Positions 16,119-26,065 of a stretch of DNA of 64,000 nucleotides are shown here, piece after piece (positions within the stretch are counted from its first letter, which is position 1; the number at the start of each line of letters is the position of its first letter). Location of the stretch: positions 1,765,659 through 1,829,658 of the forward strand of contig CP091278.1 in assembly GCA_021650895.1 (NCBI GenBank), given 5' to 3'. A program made the translations under genes and the position numbers. The notes under the pieces are model-generated. The model was not told where the DNA came from. It saw only the letters and a list, made by a program, of their open reading frames with translations, and searched no databases. This DNA comes from Candidatus Jettenia sp. Its GTDB lineage: Bacteria > Planctomycetota > Brocadiia > Brocadiales > Brocadiaceae.

Positions 16119-17468
16119 ATGGGAAAAAAACCTACTATTATATTCACTGATGACGAAGATACGTTTCGGAATATTATGGCAAAAGAACTAAGCCGCATGG
16201 GATATAAGGTAACCTGTTGTGCCAGCGGCGCAGAGACCTTAAAAAATATGCAGGAACGGGATTTTGATGTGGTAATACTGGATATTACGATGCCTGGCAT
16301 GAATGGTATTGAGACCTTGAGAAAGATAAAAGATCTGGAGTCAACGACAGAGGTAATTATCCTGACAGGCCAGGGCACTATTGAAAACGCCGTTCAGGCT
16401 ATCAAGTCAGGAGCCTATGATTATCTCACCAAGCCGTGCCGATTACATGAACTCGATGTGTTGTTACAAAAGGCACTTGAAAAAAGGCAACTACAGAGAG
16501 AAAACGCACATCTCAAAAGATTGGTAAAAGATGCCCAGGGAACCTCTATCATGGTCGGGAACAGCATTGCAATAAACGCAATATATAAAATGATTCATAA
16601 AGTAGCGCCCTCAGATGCAATCGTATTGATTCAGGGAGAGAGCGGCACGGGTAAGGAACTCATCGCTCAAATAATCCACCAGCTCAGCACAAGAGCACAT
16701 AAGCCATTTGTCGTGGTTAACTGTGCGACCTTACAGGAAACCCTCTTGGAAAGTGAACTTTTTGGGCATATAAAAGGGGCATTTACCGGCGCTACCGAAT
16801 CACGAATAGGCCTGTTTGAAGTGGCAGACGGAGGCACCTTATTCCTGGATGAGATTGGAGAATTAACGGTTAATACACAAGCAAAGCTTCTTCGTGTTGT
16901 TCAATCAGGTGAAGTTCGGCGCGTTGGTGATAACAGGATCATTACCGTAGATACCCGCATACTTGCAGCTACAAATAAAAACCTGGTAATGGAGGTAAAA
17001 AACGGAAAATTCAGAGAAGATCTCTATTTCCGGTTAAACGTAATTACCTTATCCCTTCCTTCACTGCGGGAGCGACAGGAAGATATCCCTATTTTAATTG
17101 ATCATTTTCTCGATAATTTCTGTCAAAATAAACAAAAGAAAAAGCTCCTTCCGGAAGCAATGGCGGTAATGATGCAATATCCCTGGCCAGGAAATATCCG
17201 GGAGTTGAAGAATACCCTTGAGCGATTGATCGTGTTGACAGAAGGCGATACTATCTCTCTCGAGGATTTACCCGATAACATCTGGAACCCACTCCTGACC
17301 TCAGGAGAAACAAAAGGGGCGGAAATAACCCTTTCTGATATTGAAAAGAAACATATCCTTAAGGTACTTCATGAAAAACAAGGAAATAAAACACTCACTG
17401 CAGAGACTCTTGGTATATCCTTGAAAACTTTATATAATAAATTAAAAGCTTACCACATTGATCGATAG
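16119..17468 (+). CDS. NtrC-family sigma-54-dependent response regulator
   Basis: 449 residues from the ATG at 16119 ([14 protein letters not shown]); a longer frame to 16035 crosses a repeat and is rejected. The receiver domain (1-120) has DDED and phosphoacceptor D55 (ILDITMPG), with T and K in the usual places. The AAA+ domain (about 145-375) has Walker A GESGTGKE, the sigma-54 contact loop GAFTGA, and Walker [11 protein letters not shown] Fis-type helix-turn-helix closes it ([20 protein letters not shown]). When phosphorylated it should activate sigma-54 promoters. The probable cognate kinase is the gene just upstream. Confidence 0.95.
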   Translation: MGKKPTIIFTDDEDTFRNIMAKELSRMGYKVTCCASGAETLKNMQERDFDVVILDITMPGMNGIETLRKIKDLESTTEVIILTGQGTIENAVQAIKSGAYDYLTKPCRLHELDVLLQKALEKRQLQRENAHLKRLVKDAQGTSIMVGNSIAINAIYKMIHKVAPSDAIVLIQGESGTGKELIAQIIHQLSTRAHKPFVVVNCATLQETLLESELFGHIKGAFTGATESRIGLFEVADGGTLFLDEIGELTVNTQAKLLRVVQSGEVRRVGDNRIITVDTRILAATNKNLVMEVKNGKFREDLYFRLNVITLSLPSLRERQEDIPILIDHFLDNFCQNKQKKKLLPEAMAVMMQYPWPGNIRELKNTLERLIVLTEGDTISLEDLPDNIWNPLLTSGETKGAEITLSDIEKKHILKVLHEKQGNKTLTAETLGISLKTLYNKLKAYHIDR

Positions 17469-17659
17469 CTACAGTCTTTTGCTCTATGATAATTTCTCTT
17501 GGTAATTTTATAAAACTTGATATATAATTATTCAAAATAAGGATGATTTCTCGTCTGATACTCGTGTGTATGGATTTCACTTTTCAAATAGGTTTATAAA
17601 GGCTGGTACCACAACCACACGTTTATGATTTGTGAATTTCTCTTAAGATTCTCCTGTTG

Positions 17660-18361
17660 ATGGAACCGGACATTTCTATCGTTATTCCAGTCTATAATGA
17701 GGTTGATAATATAGGACCTCTCGGCAACTCTATTATCAACGCCATGCAAAATCAGAATTATGAGGTAATTTTTGTTAATGATGGCAGCACTGACGGCAGT
17801 GGCGATGCATTAGAAAAATGGTGTGCTCAATATACGCACTTCCATACCATCCACTTTATGAAGAACGCAGGCCAAACCGCTGCCATGGATGCAGGCTTTC
17901 GGCATGCCAGAGGAAAATATGTAATCTCTATGGATGCTGATTTACAGAATGACCCTGCGGATATTCCCAAATTACTTGAAAAACTGAATACCTATGATAT
18001 GGTATGCGGATGGAGACAGAAGAGAAACGATCCGTGGATTAAGCGCATTTCTTCCCAGGTAGCCAATTCAATTAGAAATAAACTCTCATGGGAAGATATT
18101 AAGGATACGGGATGTTCCCTCAAGGCTTATCGGAAAGAATGTCTCAATCGGATTAAGCTATTTCATGGTATGCATCGGTTTTTACCGACTTTATTCAAAA
18201 TGGAAGGTTTTACGGTTACAGAAATCGTGGTAAACCATTATCCGAGAAAATTTGGGAAATCAAAGTACGGGGTATTTAATAGGGCATTCAGGGCATTTAT
18301 AGACCTGTTGGTTATACGCTGGATGAAGAAACGCAAACTTAATTATGAGGTTAAACCATGA
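17660..18361 (+). CDS. GT2 glycosyltransferase, polyprenyl-phosphate sugar synthase type
   Basis: 233 residues from the ATG at 17660. Hallmarks of the DPM1/ArnC branch of GT2: VIPVYNE at the N-terminus, FVNDGSTDGS, KNAGQTAAMDAGF, the DxD motif in SMDADLQNDP, and KDTGCSLKAYR with HRFLP.L. It ends near residue 233 without the two C-terminal membrane helices of ArnC, so it is soluble or peripheral. Expected reaction: transfer of a sugar from a nucleotide sugar to undecaprenyl phosphate. It overlaps the LABN gene by four bases (ATGA), and a GT-C gene follows, which makes a lipid-linked sugar pathway likely. Confidence 0.9.
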   Translation: MEPDISIVIPVYNEVDNIGPLGNSIINAMQNQNYEVIFVNDGSTDGSGDALEKWCAQYTHFHTIHFMKNAGQTAAMDAGFRHARGKYVISMDADLQNDPADIPKLLEKLNTYDMVCGWRQKRNDPWIKRISSQVANSIRNKLSWEDIKDTGCSLKAYRKECLNRIKLFHGMHRFLPTLFKMEGFTVTEIVVNHYPRKFGKSKYGVFNRAFRAFIDLLVIRWMKKRKLNYEVKP

Positions 18362-18687
18362 CGAATTTCACAGCACATCTTAATGTTTGGGTTATTCTGG
18401 GTTTTATTGGACAATTCTTGTTTGGTTCCCGATTTTTTGTACAGTGGGTTGCTTCGGAAAAGCGCGGTGAAAGTATCATTCCGGAAATATTCTGGTATTT
18501 AAGTATGGCAGGCAGTGCGATATTGTTGACCTATGCAATCTACCGTCGCGATCCCGTATTTATCATGGGGCAATGTTCAGGACTTTTTATTTATATACGT
18601 AATATCATGTTAATCTATAAGAAGAAAAAAGTACTGACCGCTATTCCAAGTGATAAATTCAGTTTACAAAAAACAGTTGCCGAATAA
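18358..18687 (+). CDS. LABN-domain (lipid A biosynthesis N-terminal domain) membrane protein
   Basis: 109 residues, ATG overlapping the GT2 stop. It matches the LABN domain: WVILGFIGQFLFGSRFFVQW, then SEKRGES.IP..FW, a second helix SMAGSAILLTYAIYRRDPVF and a third with GQ..GLFIYIRN. Three to four helices resemble a half EmrE/ArnE-F-type small transporter. In this setting it may flip the lipid-linked sugar made by the GT2 enzyme so the GT-C transferase can use it. The family name comes from fusion to lipid A genes; the biochemical role is inferred. Confidence 0.9.
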   Translation: MTNFTAHLNVWVILGFIGQFLFGSRFFVQWVASEKRGESIIPEIFWYLSMAGSAILLTYAIYRRDPVFIMGQCSGLFIYIRNIMLIYKKKKVLTAIPSDKFSLQKTVAE

Positions 18688-18756
18688 AAAATTATAACCA
18701 TTTACGAATTGACTGTATAGAGATATGGTGCACCGTACCCCTACAGCTTGAATTTC

Positions 18757-20331
18757 ATGAATTTCTGTTACAGGGTAACTATCCTGTTTTGTATCTGTCT
18801 TTTGACACGTCTGTGTTTCGTTGCACAATATCTTGACAGTTATGACAGCATAGACTTTGCCTTAGGACTCCACGATTACGACATATCTCGCCTTCAACCT
18901 CATTTCCCGGGGTATCCAGTATACCTGTTTACTTCATGGCTTTTTTTCAAATTATTTCATCATGATGTTTGGGCATTAGTAATGCCCGGCGTACTTTGTA
19001 GTAGTCTTACTATCTATCCGCTTTCTTCACTTGCCAGACATCTGTTTTCTGAAAGAGTCGCTCTCCTAACTGCAGTCCTTTACCTTATTAACCCACTCTG
19101 CTGGTTGCAGGCCGAGCGGCCAACCTCCGATGCTATGGGTCTGTTTTTTATAATCGTATCTGCTTATTTCCTGTATCGTATAACATTTTCTGATGGTAAT
19201 AATAATCAATCGTCTGGAAAGAAAATATATCTTTTTCTGGGCAGTCTATGCCTAGGTTTCGGATTAGGAGTACGGCTTTCCTACTTCCCCTTCATTATCT
19301 TGTGGATGGCTGTTGTAGTGTACTTAACTACACGAAGTATACACCTCAAAAAACATAGTACTTTCTATGGATGCACAGGATTTATTATCGGTATATCCTT
19401 GTGGCTTTTTCCCCAGATAGCTTATATCGGCTGGTACCATCTTTGGAAAAATGGCCTTTTTTTCTCACATGGCCATTTTACTGATTGGGGTGGTTCGATA
19501 GTTACCTTCGGTGGATTGAGGAGAATCGCTTGCCTCGTGAGATCAACATGGGAATATGGACTTGGCGGCTGGTGGCCAGGTTCCTCTTTTTTTCGATTGA
19601 TACCATCCTTCGTAATGGTGATTTCTCTTCTTTATTCATTCAAACAACATTTCTCTTGCCGACAACGCTGGTTCCTGGGAATGTATATGGTTCCTTACCT
19701 AATCTGGATTAATTTCGGACAAAATGTTGCAAACCCACGGCATATACTGCCTGTCATACCTATACTGTTACTATTCATTTCCCACGGTCTGTGCAAGGCC
19801 TATGATGAGGTGAGCAAGGACATCTCTATATGGAGAAGTATTTTTTTATTCATAAGGTTCTTTTCCGGTTTTCCACCCAAGCCTTATAGAGAAAGAAAGA
19901 AAAGATATGATAGTCTCACTGCAGCGTACTGCCCTGTACTTTTTATCCTGACACTTATTGTCAGTATGTCGATATTCTCATTGAAATTGGTTATCAGATA
20001 CCATCACCATATTCCTGCACCAATACGACTGATCCAATTTGTTGAAAGTCAGTTTGATAATCTTTCTACAAGGGTCTACTGCAGTGAAGGGAAAAGATTT
20101 TTTGAGTACTATACACCCTTATGGGATGTAAGAATGGTAAGAAACGCAGCGCAACTGAATTTTGACCTGCAATCTTCAATAGATAAACCCCAAAATATCC
20201 TCGTGGTCCATGTATCAGGAGAAGATAAACAATTTGGGACAGAGCGCTCATCTTTAATCATGTTTCAGGGAAATCCATATACGGATGGGCTATATAAAAA
20301 TTTGTTTCTCTCCGTATGGAATAATTTATAA
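18757..20331 (+). CDS. GT-C family membrane glycosyltransferase (ArnT/PMT-like)
   Basis: 524 residues from the ATG at 18757 (a TTG nine bases earlier is possible). There are roughly ten hydrophobic helices. The first loop has DSIDFALGLHDYD, giving the DxD-like acidic site of GT-C enzymes, followed by HFPGYPVY. A long stretch (AVLYLINPLCWLQAERPTSD) resembles the PMT_2/DUF2723 helix-loop. The C-terminal third is soluble and would face the periplasm. It would move a sugar from a polyprenyl carrier to lipid A or another acceptor. Together with the two upstream genes it mirrors the ArnC - ArnE/F - ArnT logic. Confidence 0.82.
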   Translation: MNFCYRVTILFCICLLTRLCFVAQYLDSYDSIDFALGLHDYDISRLQPHFPGYPVYLFTSWLFFKLFHHDVWALVMPGVLCSSLTIYPLSSLARHLFSERVALLTAVLYLINPLCWLQAERPTSDAMGLFFIIVSAYFLYRITFSDGNNNQSSGKKIYLFLGSLCLGFGLGVRLSYFPFIILWMAVVVYLTTRSIHLKKHSTFYGCTGFIIGISLWLFPQIAYIGWYHLWKNGLFFSHGHFTDWGGSIVTFGGLRRIACLVRSTWEYGLGGWWPGSSFFRLIPSFVMVISLLYSFKQHFSCRQRWFLGMYMVPYLIWINFGQNVANPRHILPVIPILLLFISHGLCKAYDEVSKDISIWRSIFLFIRFFSGFPPKPYRERKKRYDSLTAAYCPVLFILTLIVSMSIFSLKLVIRYHHHIPAPIRLIQFVESQFDNLSTRVYCSEGKRFFEYYTPLWDVRMVRNAAQLNFDLQSSIDKPQNILVVHVSGEDKQFGTERSSLIMFQGNPYTDGLYKNLFLSVWNNL

Positions 20332-20543
20332 AACAGGTAATAATTACCATTGTCACCGGTAAATATTACACAGTTCTCTATTCACATTAACAATTCGTGA
20401 CAGGCAAAATAAAAATTTATTTAGTGCTAACTCCGTCAAATTCAAAACATCTAGCGTAAATACCCCCTTACCTGACTTTCCAGAAAGACTTGGTACACTT
20501 GTTGCTCATTCAGTACAATGAAATGTTTAGGAATTTTAATTCT

Positions 20544-20606
20544 GCAGGGCAAACCTTTCGGTTTGCTGTATTCAGGCAGGGAAGCAAGGCTAAAGCCTCG
20601 CCCTAC
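20544..20606. repeat. Double-hairpin palindromic repeat, copy 6
   Basis: Inverted relative to copy 2: GCAAACC-tttc-GGTTTGC, spacer with CAGGCAGGGA, GCAAGGC-taaa-GCCTCGC, CCTAC. It fills most of the 354-bp gap before the reductase gene; nothing else is seen there. Confidence 0.8.
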
Positions 20607-20685
20607 ATCGACTCTGTTTTTTCATGAGTAAGGGTAGGTTTTAAACCCGCCCCTACCAAAGCCGGCTTCATTATCTGAAAATGAA

Positions 20686-21927
20686 ATGAAACATAAAACG
20701 ATACTCATAACAGGTGCAACAGGGTTTTTGGGAAGTTACATTGCAAGGGAACTTTCTGAAGCAGGATTTCATCTCAAACTCCTTGTTAGGAAGAAATCCA
20801 CCATCCGGGCAAAAGAAAGACTCTCAGAAACCTTTCCATCCTATGGAACAACAGAATCTGCATTTCATTTACTACGAAAACAGAACCATCTTGAAATAAT
20901 CGAAGGAGATGTTTCAAAGAATAATTTTGAACTTGATATGGTGAATTATTTAAGACTAGCGGAAACTGTTGATGAAGTATTTCACTGTGCTGCGGCTACA
21001 AAATTTGATGATGATATAAGTGATGTCCATACTCGTACAAACGTATTCGGGACGGAACTTATCGCTCTATTCTGTATAACAAGAAAACTGAAGCGACTCC
21101 ACTATATCAGTACAGCCTATGTCGCCGGAAGAAGACGCGAAACAATTCTTGAAAATGAATTAGAAAAAAAACAGCTATTCAATAATAACTACGAAAGATC
21201 TAAATATACAGCCGAAAGAATTATATCGATATTTGCCAGACATTACCAGATTCCCTATACCATCTATCGGCCAAGCATAATCACGGGAGATGCAACCACA
21301 GGATACACGAAAAATTACGATAATATTTATGTATTTGGTAAAGGATTGAGCCACCTTAAGAATTATGAGATGCGGGATAGGCGTAAAGGCAATGATCGAA
21401 CCAATTCAGGCAATGAAAACCATTTTCTATCCTTGAAAGTTCCTGGCGATAAATACGGTACGATAAACCTGATACCGGTAGATTATGCTGCACGTTCCAT
21501 TGTTACCATATCCAGGAATGAGGAAAGTTTAAACAAGACATTCCATATCGTGAATCCATCTCCCCCTACTTTGGGTGAACTTGCGGAGTGGATGAGGGTC
21601 GCAACAGGTGTCCATCATGTAAAATTGATACCTATGCATGAGTTTCAAGCTCAGCAACATACCCTGCAGGAAAAGCTGTTTTTTCATTGGACTAAAGCCT
21701 TTCAACCCTATATGTTTGGAGAACCGAATTTTGACTCCACAGGCACAAGAAATCTGCTCCGTGGCACAGGAATCGAGTGTCCCCTTATTACCCAAGAACT
21801 TATAAACCGTTTTCTCCAGTATGCAATTGATACAAATTGGGGCAATCAAGGACAAGCTGCAGCCAATATACATTTCGATGATATGAGTATGATAAATTCC
21901 GACAATACTTTGAATAGTATTAACTGA
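20686..21927 (+). CDS. NAD(P)-dependent thioester-reductase-like protein (male-sterility/NAD_binding_4 family)
   Basis: 413 residues. An N-terminal Rossmann motif, ILITGATGFLGSYIARELSE, is followed by an extended-SDR layout: DVSKNNF, HCAAATKFDDD, ISTAYVAGRR and the catalytic YxxxK in NNYERSKYTAE. It then has YRPSIITGD, typical of fatty acyl-CoA/carrier-protein reductases and the reductase domain of carboxylic acid reductases. Expected chemistry is NAD(P)H reduction of an acyl thioester to aldehyde or alcohol, or a related sterol/lipid oxidoreductase step. It overlaps the SCP2 gene by one base, and an RND transporter and acyl-adenylate ligase follow, pointing to a lipid pathway. Confidence 0.85.
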   Translation: MKHKTILITGATGFLGSYIARELSEAGFHLKLLVRKKSTIRAKERLSETFPSYGTTESAFHLLRKQNHLEIIEGDVSKNNFELDMVNYLRLAETVDEVFHCAAATKFDDDISDVHTRTNVFGTELIALFCITRKLKRLHYISTAYVAGRRRETILENELEKKQLFNNNYERSKYTAERIISIFARHYQIPYTIYRPSIITGDATTGYTKNYDNIYVFGKGLSHLKNYEMRDRRKGNDRTNSGNENHFLSLKVPGDKYGTINLIPVDYAARSIVTISRNEESLNKTFHIVNPSPPTLGELAEWMRVATGVHHVKLIPMHEFQAQQHTLQEKLFFHWTKAFQPYMFGEPNFDSTGTRNLLRGTGIECPLITQELINRFLQYAIDTNWGNQGQAAANIHFDDMSMINSDNTLNSIN

Positions 21928-22292
21928 TGAATCAAAGACCAGAAATTCCAGAAAATATTACTCATACTGAGTATTTTAACCGGTTATTAAAGGATAGGGT
22001 AAATATGTCTCCCCTTCCTAAAATATCAGATCTTCATGCTATTATCCAATTCGAGATAACAGATAATGGAAACGGGATATGGAACATCGTGGTAGAAAAC
22101 GGCCTGGTAAAGGAAGTAACAAAAGAGAGATGTGAACAGGCCACATGCACCTTCACCCTGAGCAGCGCAACATTTCTGTCCATTATCAGACGAGAAATAA
22201 CACCTCAGCAGGCTTTTTTTAAAGGGAAGGTAGAAATAAAAGGGCATATGCTTTTGGCATTAAAGATGAACATTCTTGTTCATTATATGTAA
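21927..22292 (+). CDS. SCP2 sterol/lipid-transfer domain protein
   Basis: 121 residues, ATG overlapping the preceding TGA. After about 30 residues there is the SCP2 pattern: IIQFEITDNGNGIWNIVVENG, ATCTFTLSSATFLSII, then the conserved FFKGKVEIKGHMLLALKM close. SCP2 domains bind lipids or fatty acyl chains in a hydrophobic tunnel. No signal peptide, so cytoplasmic. It may carry the acyl substrate for the neighbouring reductase and transporter. Confidence 0.88.
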   Translation: MNQRPEIPENITHTEYFNRLLKDRVNMSPLPKISDLHAIIQFEITDNGNGIWNIVVENGLVKEVTKERCEQATCTFTLSSATFLSIIRREITPQQAFFKGKVEIKGHMLLALKMNILVHYM

Positions 22293-22317
22293 TATGAGAA
22301 AAATTCTGGTATAAAAA

Positions 22318-24666
22318 TTGGAAAATTACATCCGAACCATTCTTAAATACAGAAAAGTAATTCTGGCTTGTATTGCTGTTATAACAATGCTCTTAGGTTA
22401 TTCTGCCAAAAATATGAGAACCGATAATTCTATAGAAATCTGGCTTTCAAAAAATGATGCAGATCTGGATTATTATAAGAAATTTTTAAATACATTTGGA
22501 GATGAAGAGTTTTTGGTTATTGCCTTTAGTTCGGTTAACCTGTTTACCAGAGATAGCATCAAGGAAATTAATACCATAGCTGAAAGGTTGAAAAAGTTAA
22601 ATGGTATTGTGCAGGTTATATCATTAGCCGATGTATTTAAAGACACGATTACCTCTTCCATTTTTAAGGCAAAAATTAAGGCTCAACACGACCGTTCATA
22701 TATGAATATCTTTAAGCAACACATACTCACAGACCCAATGTATCAAAATACTATTATTTCCAAAAACGGTAAGACTACAGCTATTGTAGCAACAGTTAAA
22801 AGCCCCGGACCGGAATCAAGAAGACAACTCATATCGGAAGTAAGAACACTCCTTCATGAAATGACTGACAGACTAAGAGACACAAAGGATAGAAAACCTC
22901 ATTATCATCTGGCAGGCCCCTCTGTTGTTAATGCTGAGCTTGACCGTATGTCAAAGCAGGATATGGCCAGGTTTACACCGTTTATGTTTCTTATGTCGAT
23001 CATTGTATTGGGATGTTTATTGAGAAAAATCTCTGGAGTATTCATTCCACTATTGACCGTTGGAGTCTGTATACTATGGGTTACGGGTTGCTTTGTATTA
23101 CTGGGACAAACGATGAATATGATCTCCAATATGCTACTTCCCCTGACCTTCATCATTTCCCTTTCAACCTCAATCCATCTTGTCAGCCATTATTACCACG
23201 AAAGAAACTTTTCCATAAGCAATGAAGACGCTATCTATAACACGATACAGCATATTGGTATACCTATTTTTATGACTAGTATTACAACAGTAATTGGATT
23301 TATATCATTGGCTACCAGTAGTATTCCACCCGTTTTTATTACCGGTCTGTTTATGGCCGGATGCGCAGCGCTTACCTTCGTGATCAGTTTAACATGTATA
23401 CCCATACTACTTTCCTTTATCCCGCATCAAATTTCCGTCAGTATTACAAACGCTCCCAATACCGGGACCGGGAAAGGACATACGGTATCTCGCACAGAAA
23501 ACTGGTTTGCAGAAGGACTAGATAAAGAATACTATTTTCATGCCATGCTATCCTGGCTAGGAGGCTTCATCGTAAAACATAAGACCCTTATACTGCTTTG
23601 TGGCCTTACTGCGGGAACGGTTTCTGTACTGGGCATCTCAAGAATCCGGATAGAATCAGACATCATGGCCTCCTTTCCAAAGAATAGCCAAATTGCCAGA
23701 GATAACAACTATATCGAGAGGTATCTTATGGGCCTGCTGCCAGTCGAGATCGTTGCTGAGACAACAGATGGCGTTACTCTTCTTCAGCCTGATATACTGA
23801 ACAATCTGGCATGTCTCCAAAGATATCTTTATAGCATACCCGAAGTAACCAGTTCACTTTCAATGGTAAACTATATCCAAAAGGCACACCAACGAGCAAT
23901 CAGCGATAAACCACAGCATTCATTTATTCCGAACACTGAAAAAGAGATAGCCAATTATATGAAGCTGGCTTCTTTCTATGGCGGTAAACAGGTACATTGC
24001 TTGCATACAGAGGGATATACCGATGCAAGGATATCAGTACGGATGAAACAGGTAGGTTCAAACCGGTATCAAACTATTATACAATCAATAAAAGAATATA
24101 TTTCTCAACATTTGAATACAACCGCTCTGTCATGGCACATTACGGGAATTATTCCCCTTCTCATTAACGTACAGGATAATATTCTCCGGAGCGAGATACA
24201 ATCGTTCTCCCTGGCCTTTTTGTTAACCTTCATTTCAACAGTAGTTGTCTTAAAATCGGTCAAGATTGGACTCATCAGTATCATCCCCAATGTGTTGCCG
24301 ATTACGATAACACTGGGCTTAATGGGTTTTACCGGTATGGAACTTGATGCAGCAACGATCATGATTGCCAGTATTGCATTGGGAATTTCCGTCGATAATA
24401 CAATCCATATTTTTTATCGCTTTAAAAAAGAATTTTCTCGTGATGCCGACTATTCAAAAGCGGTATGCCGTACATTGCAGAGAGCGGGAAAAACAGCTCT
24501 GTTCACCTCTCTGTCGGCTGCCTTTGGATTTATGGTCTTTTCCTTCTCAGGCTTCAAACCCATACAATATTTTGGCATGTTAACAAGCGTTACTATGGTA
24601 AACGCTATTGTATCTGATTTATTTATATCTCCAAGCTGCCTGATGTTGTTTAAACCGAGATTTTGA
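22318..24666 (+). CDS. RND-superfamily (MMPL/HpnN-like) lipid transporter
   Basis: 782 residues starting at TTG (an in-frame stop lies just upstream, and the residues before the first helix are needed). TM1 is at about 10-28, followed by a periplasmic domain with DEEFLVIAFSS, a cluster of five helices (about 215-370), TM7 at about 420-440, a second periplasmic domain, and five more helices (about 625-775). The cytoplasmic loop has ALGISVDNTIHIFYRFKKEF, the G-x-x-x-D motif of RND proteins that use proton flux. HpnN moves hopanoids to the outer membrane and MMPL proteins export lipids. With the reductase and SCP2 genes in the same run, export of a lipid is inferred. Confidence 0.88.
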   Translation: MENYIRTILKYRKVILACIAVITMLLGYSAKNMRTDNSIEIWLSKNDADLDYYKKFLNTFGDEEFLVIAFSSVNLFTRDSIKEINTIAERLKKLNGIVQVISLADVFKDTITSSIFKAKIKAQHDRSYMNIFKQHILTDPMYQNTIISKNGKTTAIVATVKSPGPESRRQLISEVRTLLHEMTDRLRDTKDRKPHYHLAGPSVVNAELDRMSKQDMARFTPFMFLMSIIVLGCLLRKISGVFIPLLTVGVCILWVTGCFVLLGQTMNMISNMLLPLTFIISLSTSIHLVSHYYHERNFSISNEDAIYNTIQHIGIPIFMTSITTVIGFISLATSSIPPVFITGLFMAGCAALTFVISLTCIPILLSFIPHQISVSITNAPNTGTGKGHTVSRTENWFAEGLDKEYYFHAMLSWLGGFIVKHKTLILLCGLTAGTVSVLGISRIRIESDIMASFPKNSQIARDNNYIERYLMGLLPVEIVAETTDGVTLLQPDILNNLACLQRYLYSIPEVTSSLSMVNYIQKAHQRAISDKPQHSFIPNTEKEIANYMKLASFYGGKQVHCLHTEGYTDARISVRMKQVGSNRYQTIIQSIKEYISQHLNTTALSWHITGIIPLLINVQDNILRSEIQSFSLAFLLTFISTVVVLKSVKIGLISIIPNVLPITITLGLMGFTGMELDAATIMIASIALGISVDNTIHIFYRFKKEFSRDADYSKAVCRTLQRAGKTALFTSLSAAFGFMVFSFSGFKPIQYFGMLTSVTMVNAIVSDLFISPSCLMLFKPRF

Positions 24667-24752
24667 ACGGATACACTAATTCGGATTTCTTTGGATATTA
24701 TTTCCTTTCTCTACAATCATTGACACATAGTCCTTACAGGGGATAGTGCTAC

Positions 24753-25951
24753 ATGAGCAGGATATCTACTCATACTATAGAATATTGTGATCTTCTCAAG
24801 AAAGAGGACCGGCTCGTCTCAGATCAAAGGGTAAGATTGCTAACAATTCATGATGCCAAATGGTTTTCAATGTCAAGAGATGCATGGATACAAAAGATAA
24901 TATCCATTCACTTTGATCCTGATAATGGCTCACCATATTGGCTTCAAAAGGAAAAGATTTTAAAGATCAATGCACGAAAGGACATCTCTTACCTCGAGGA
25001 TTTACACCTATTAGGTCCTATGGAGGAAGAAGACCTTCGGCGATATCCACTTGAGTATTTTATTCCCAAAATTTACCAGAAGCATAAGGAAGAATTGATA
25101 TTGGGAGAAACAGCAGGGACAACAGGTCTCCCAAAAGTAACGGCATATTTAAGAGACGAGTTCTACATCACTTTTGTAGAGTGGTTCAGGTACATTGCAG
25201 TACATCGTGGATTCCCAAAAGGTGTTCATTGGTTATGGGTTGGACCCAGCGGCCCCATATTATAGGCAAGGCAGTCGGCCATGTAGCAAAAAGCATGGGG
25301 AGTATGGATCCATTTTCCATTGATATGGACCCGCGATGGGTAAAAAAACTGAAACCCGATTCCCTCGGATACAACAGATATCTCCGCCACATTATTGAAC
25401 AGGCATTGGACATATTGAAACGCCAGCATATCGGGGTAATCTATTCAACTCCTCCCCTGCTCATGGTCCTCGCTGAAGAGATGAGAATCGAACAAAGAAT
25501 GGAAATATGCGGTATCCATTACGGCGGGGTTGCTCTCGGAGAAGAACAACTGAGAAAACTTAGGAATGAACTTTTTCCCAATGCTGTCCATATCGCTGGT
25601 TATGGAAATACCCTGTTTGGTCTGTGTATGGAAATTGCAGAATCTCCGCATGGCAATCTGGATTATTACCCACCAGGGCCTCGTATGATTCTCCAAGTTG
25701 TTTCAACGAAAAATGGCATGCAGCCTGATAAACAGCGTCTTGCTCAAGTTGTTGAATATGGAGAAAAGGGACAAGTGGTATGCCATCGGTTTGATGAGTC
25801 CTTTTTTATCCCTAATATGTTTGAAAGGGACGAAGCCGTTCGAATTGCGCCTACAAAAAATGCTCAATCTCTCGGTATTTATCAGGATGGTGTTAGAAAT
25901 CCATCGTTATTACATGGATTAGAGGCAAACGTGAAGATAGGAGTTTATTAA
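24753..25951 (+). pseudogene. Acyl-adenylate (PaaK/LuxE-like) ligase, split by a one-base frameshift
   Basis: Frame one (24753-25265) ends WVGPSGPIL, and frame two carries on with HIIGKAVGHVAKSMGS. Adding one C to the CCCC run at 25253-25256 gives WVGPSGPHIIGKA and one protein of about 399 residues. ANL-superfamily motifs are present: GETAGTTGLPK (adenine/phosphate loop), AGYGNTLFG, and FERDEAVRI. The short mini C-terminal domain with the catalytic lysine seems to be missing. It would activate a carboxylic acid as adenylate for the reductase upstream. Either a sequencing error or a recently broken gene; the residues on both sides are well preserved, favouring error or recent loss. Confidence 0.75.
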
Positions 25952-26065
25952 AAATACGATGTAAAACTGGCAGGAGGAGAGAACCTTGTACGTGCCTATA
26001 TGTTGAGTAAACCAAAATCGTAATTACTCAAAATAAGATGCAAAACCTGGGTAGAGGCGAACCTC

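Noticed and set aside
14418-17468. Frameshift or missing piece between kinase and regulator
   Set aside because: Both proteins are complete; the 156-bp gap is explained by a palindromic repeat.
868-20606. CRISPR array as explanation of the recurring palindromes
   Set aside because: Copies are kilobases apart, in both orientations, without regular spacers, and no cas gene is present.
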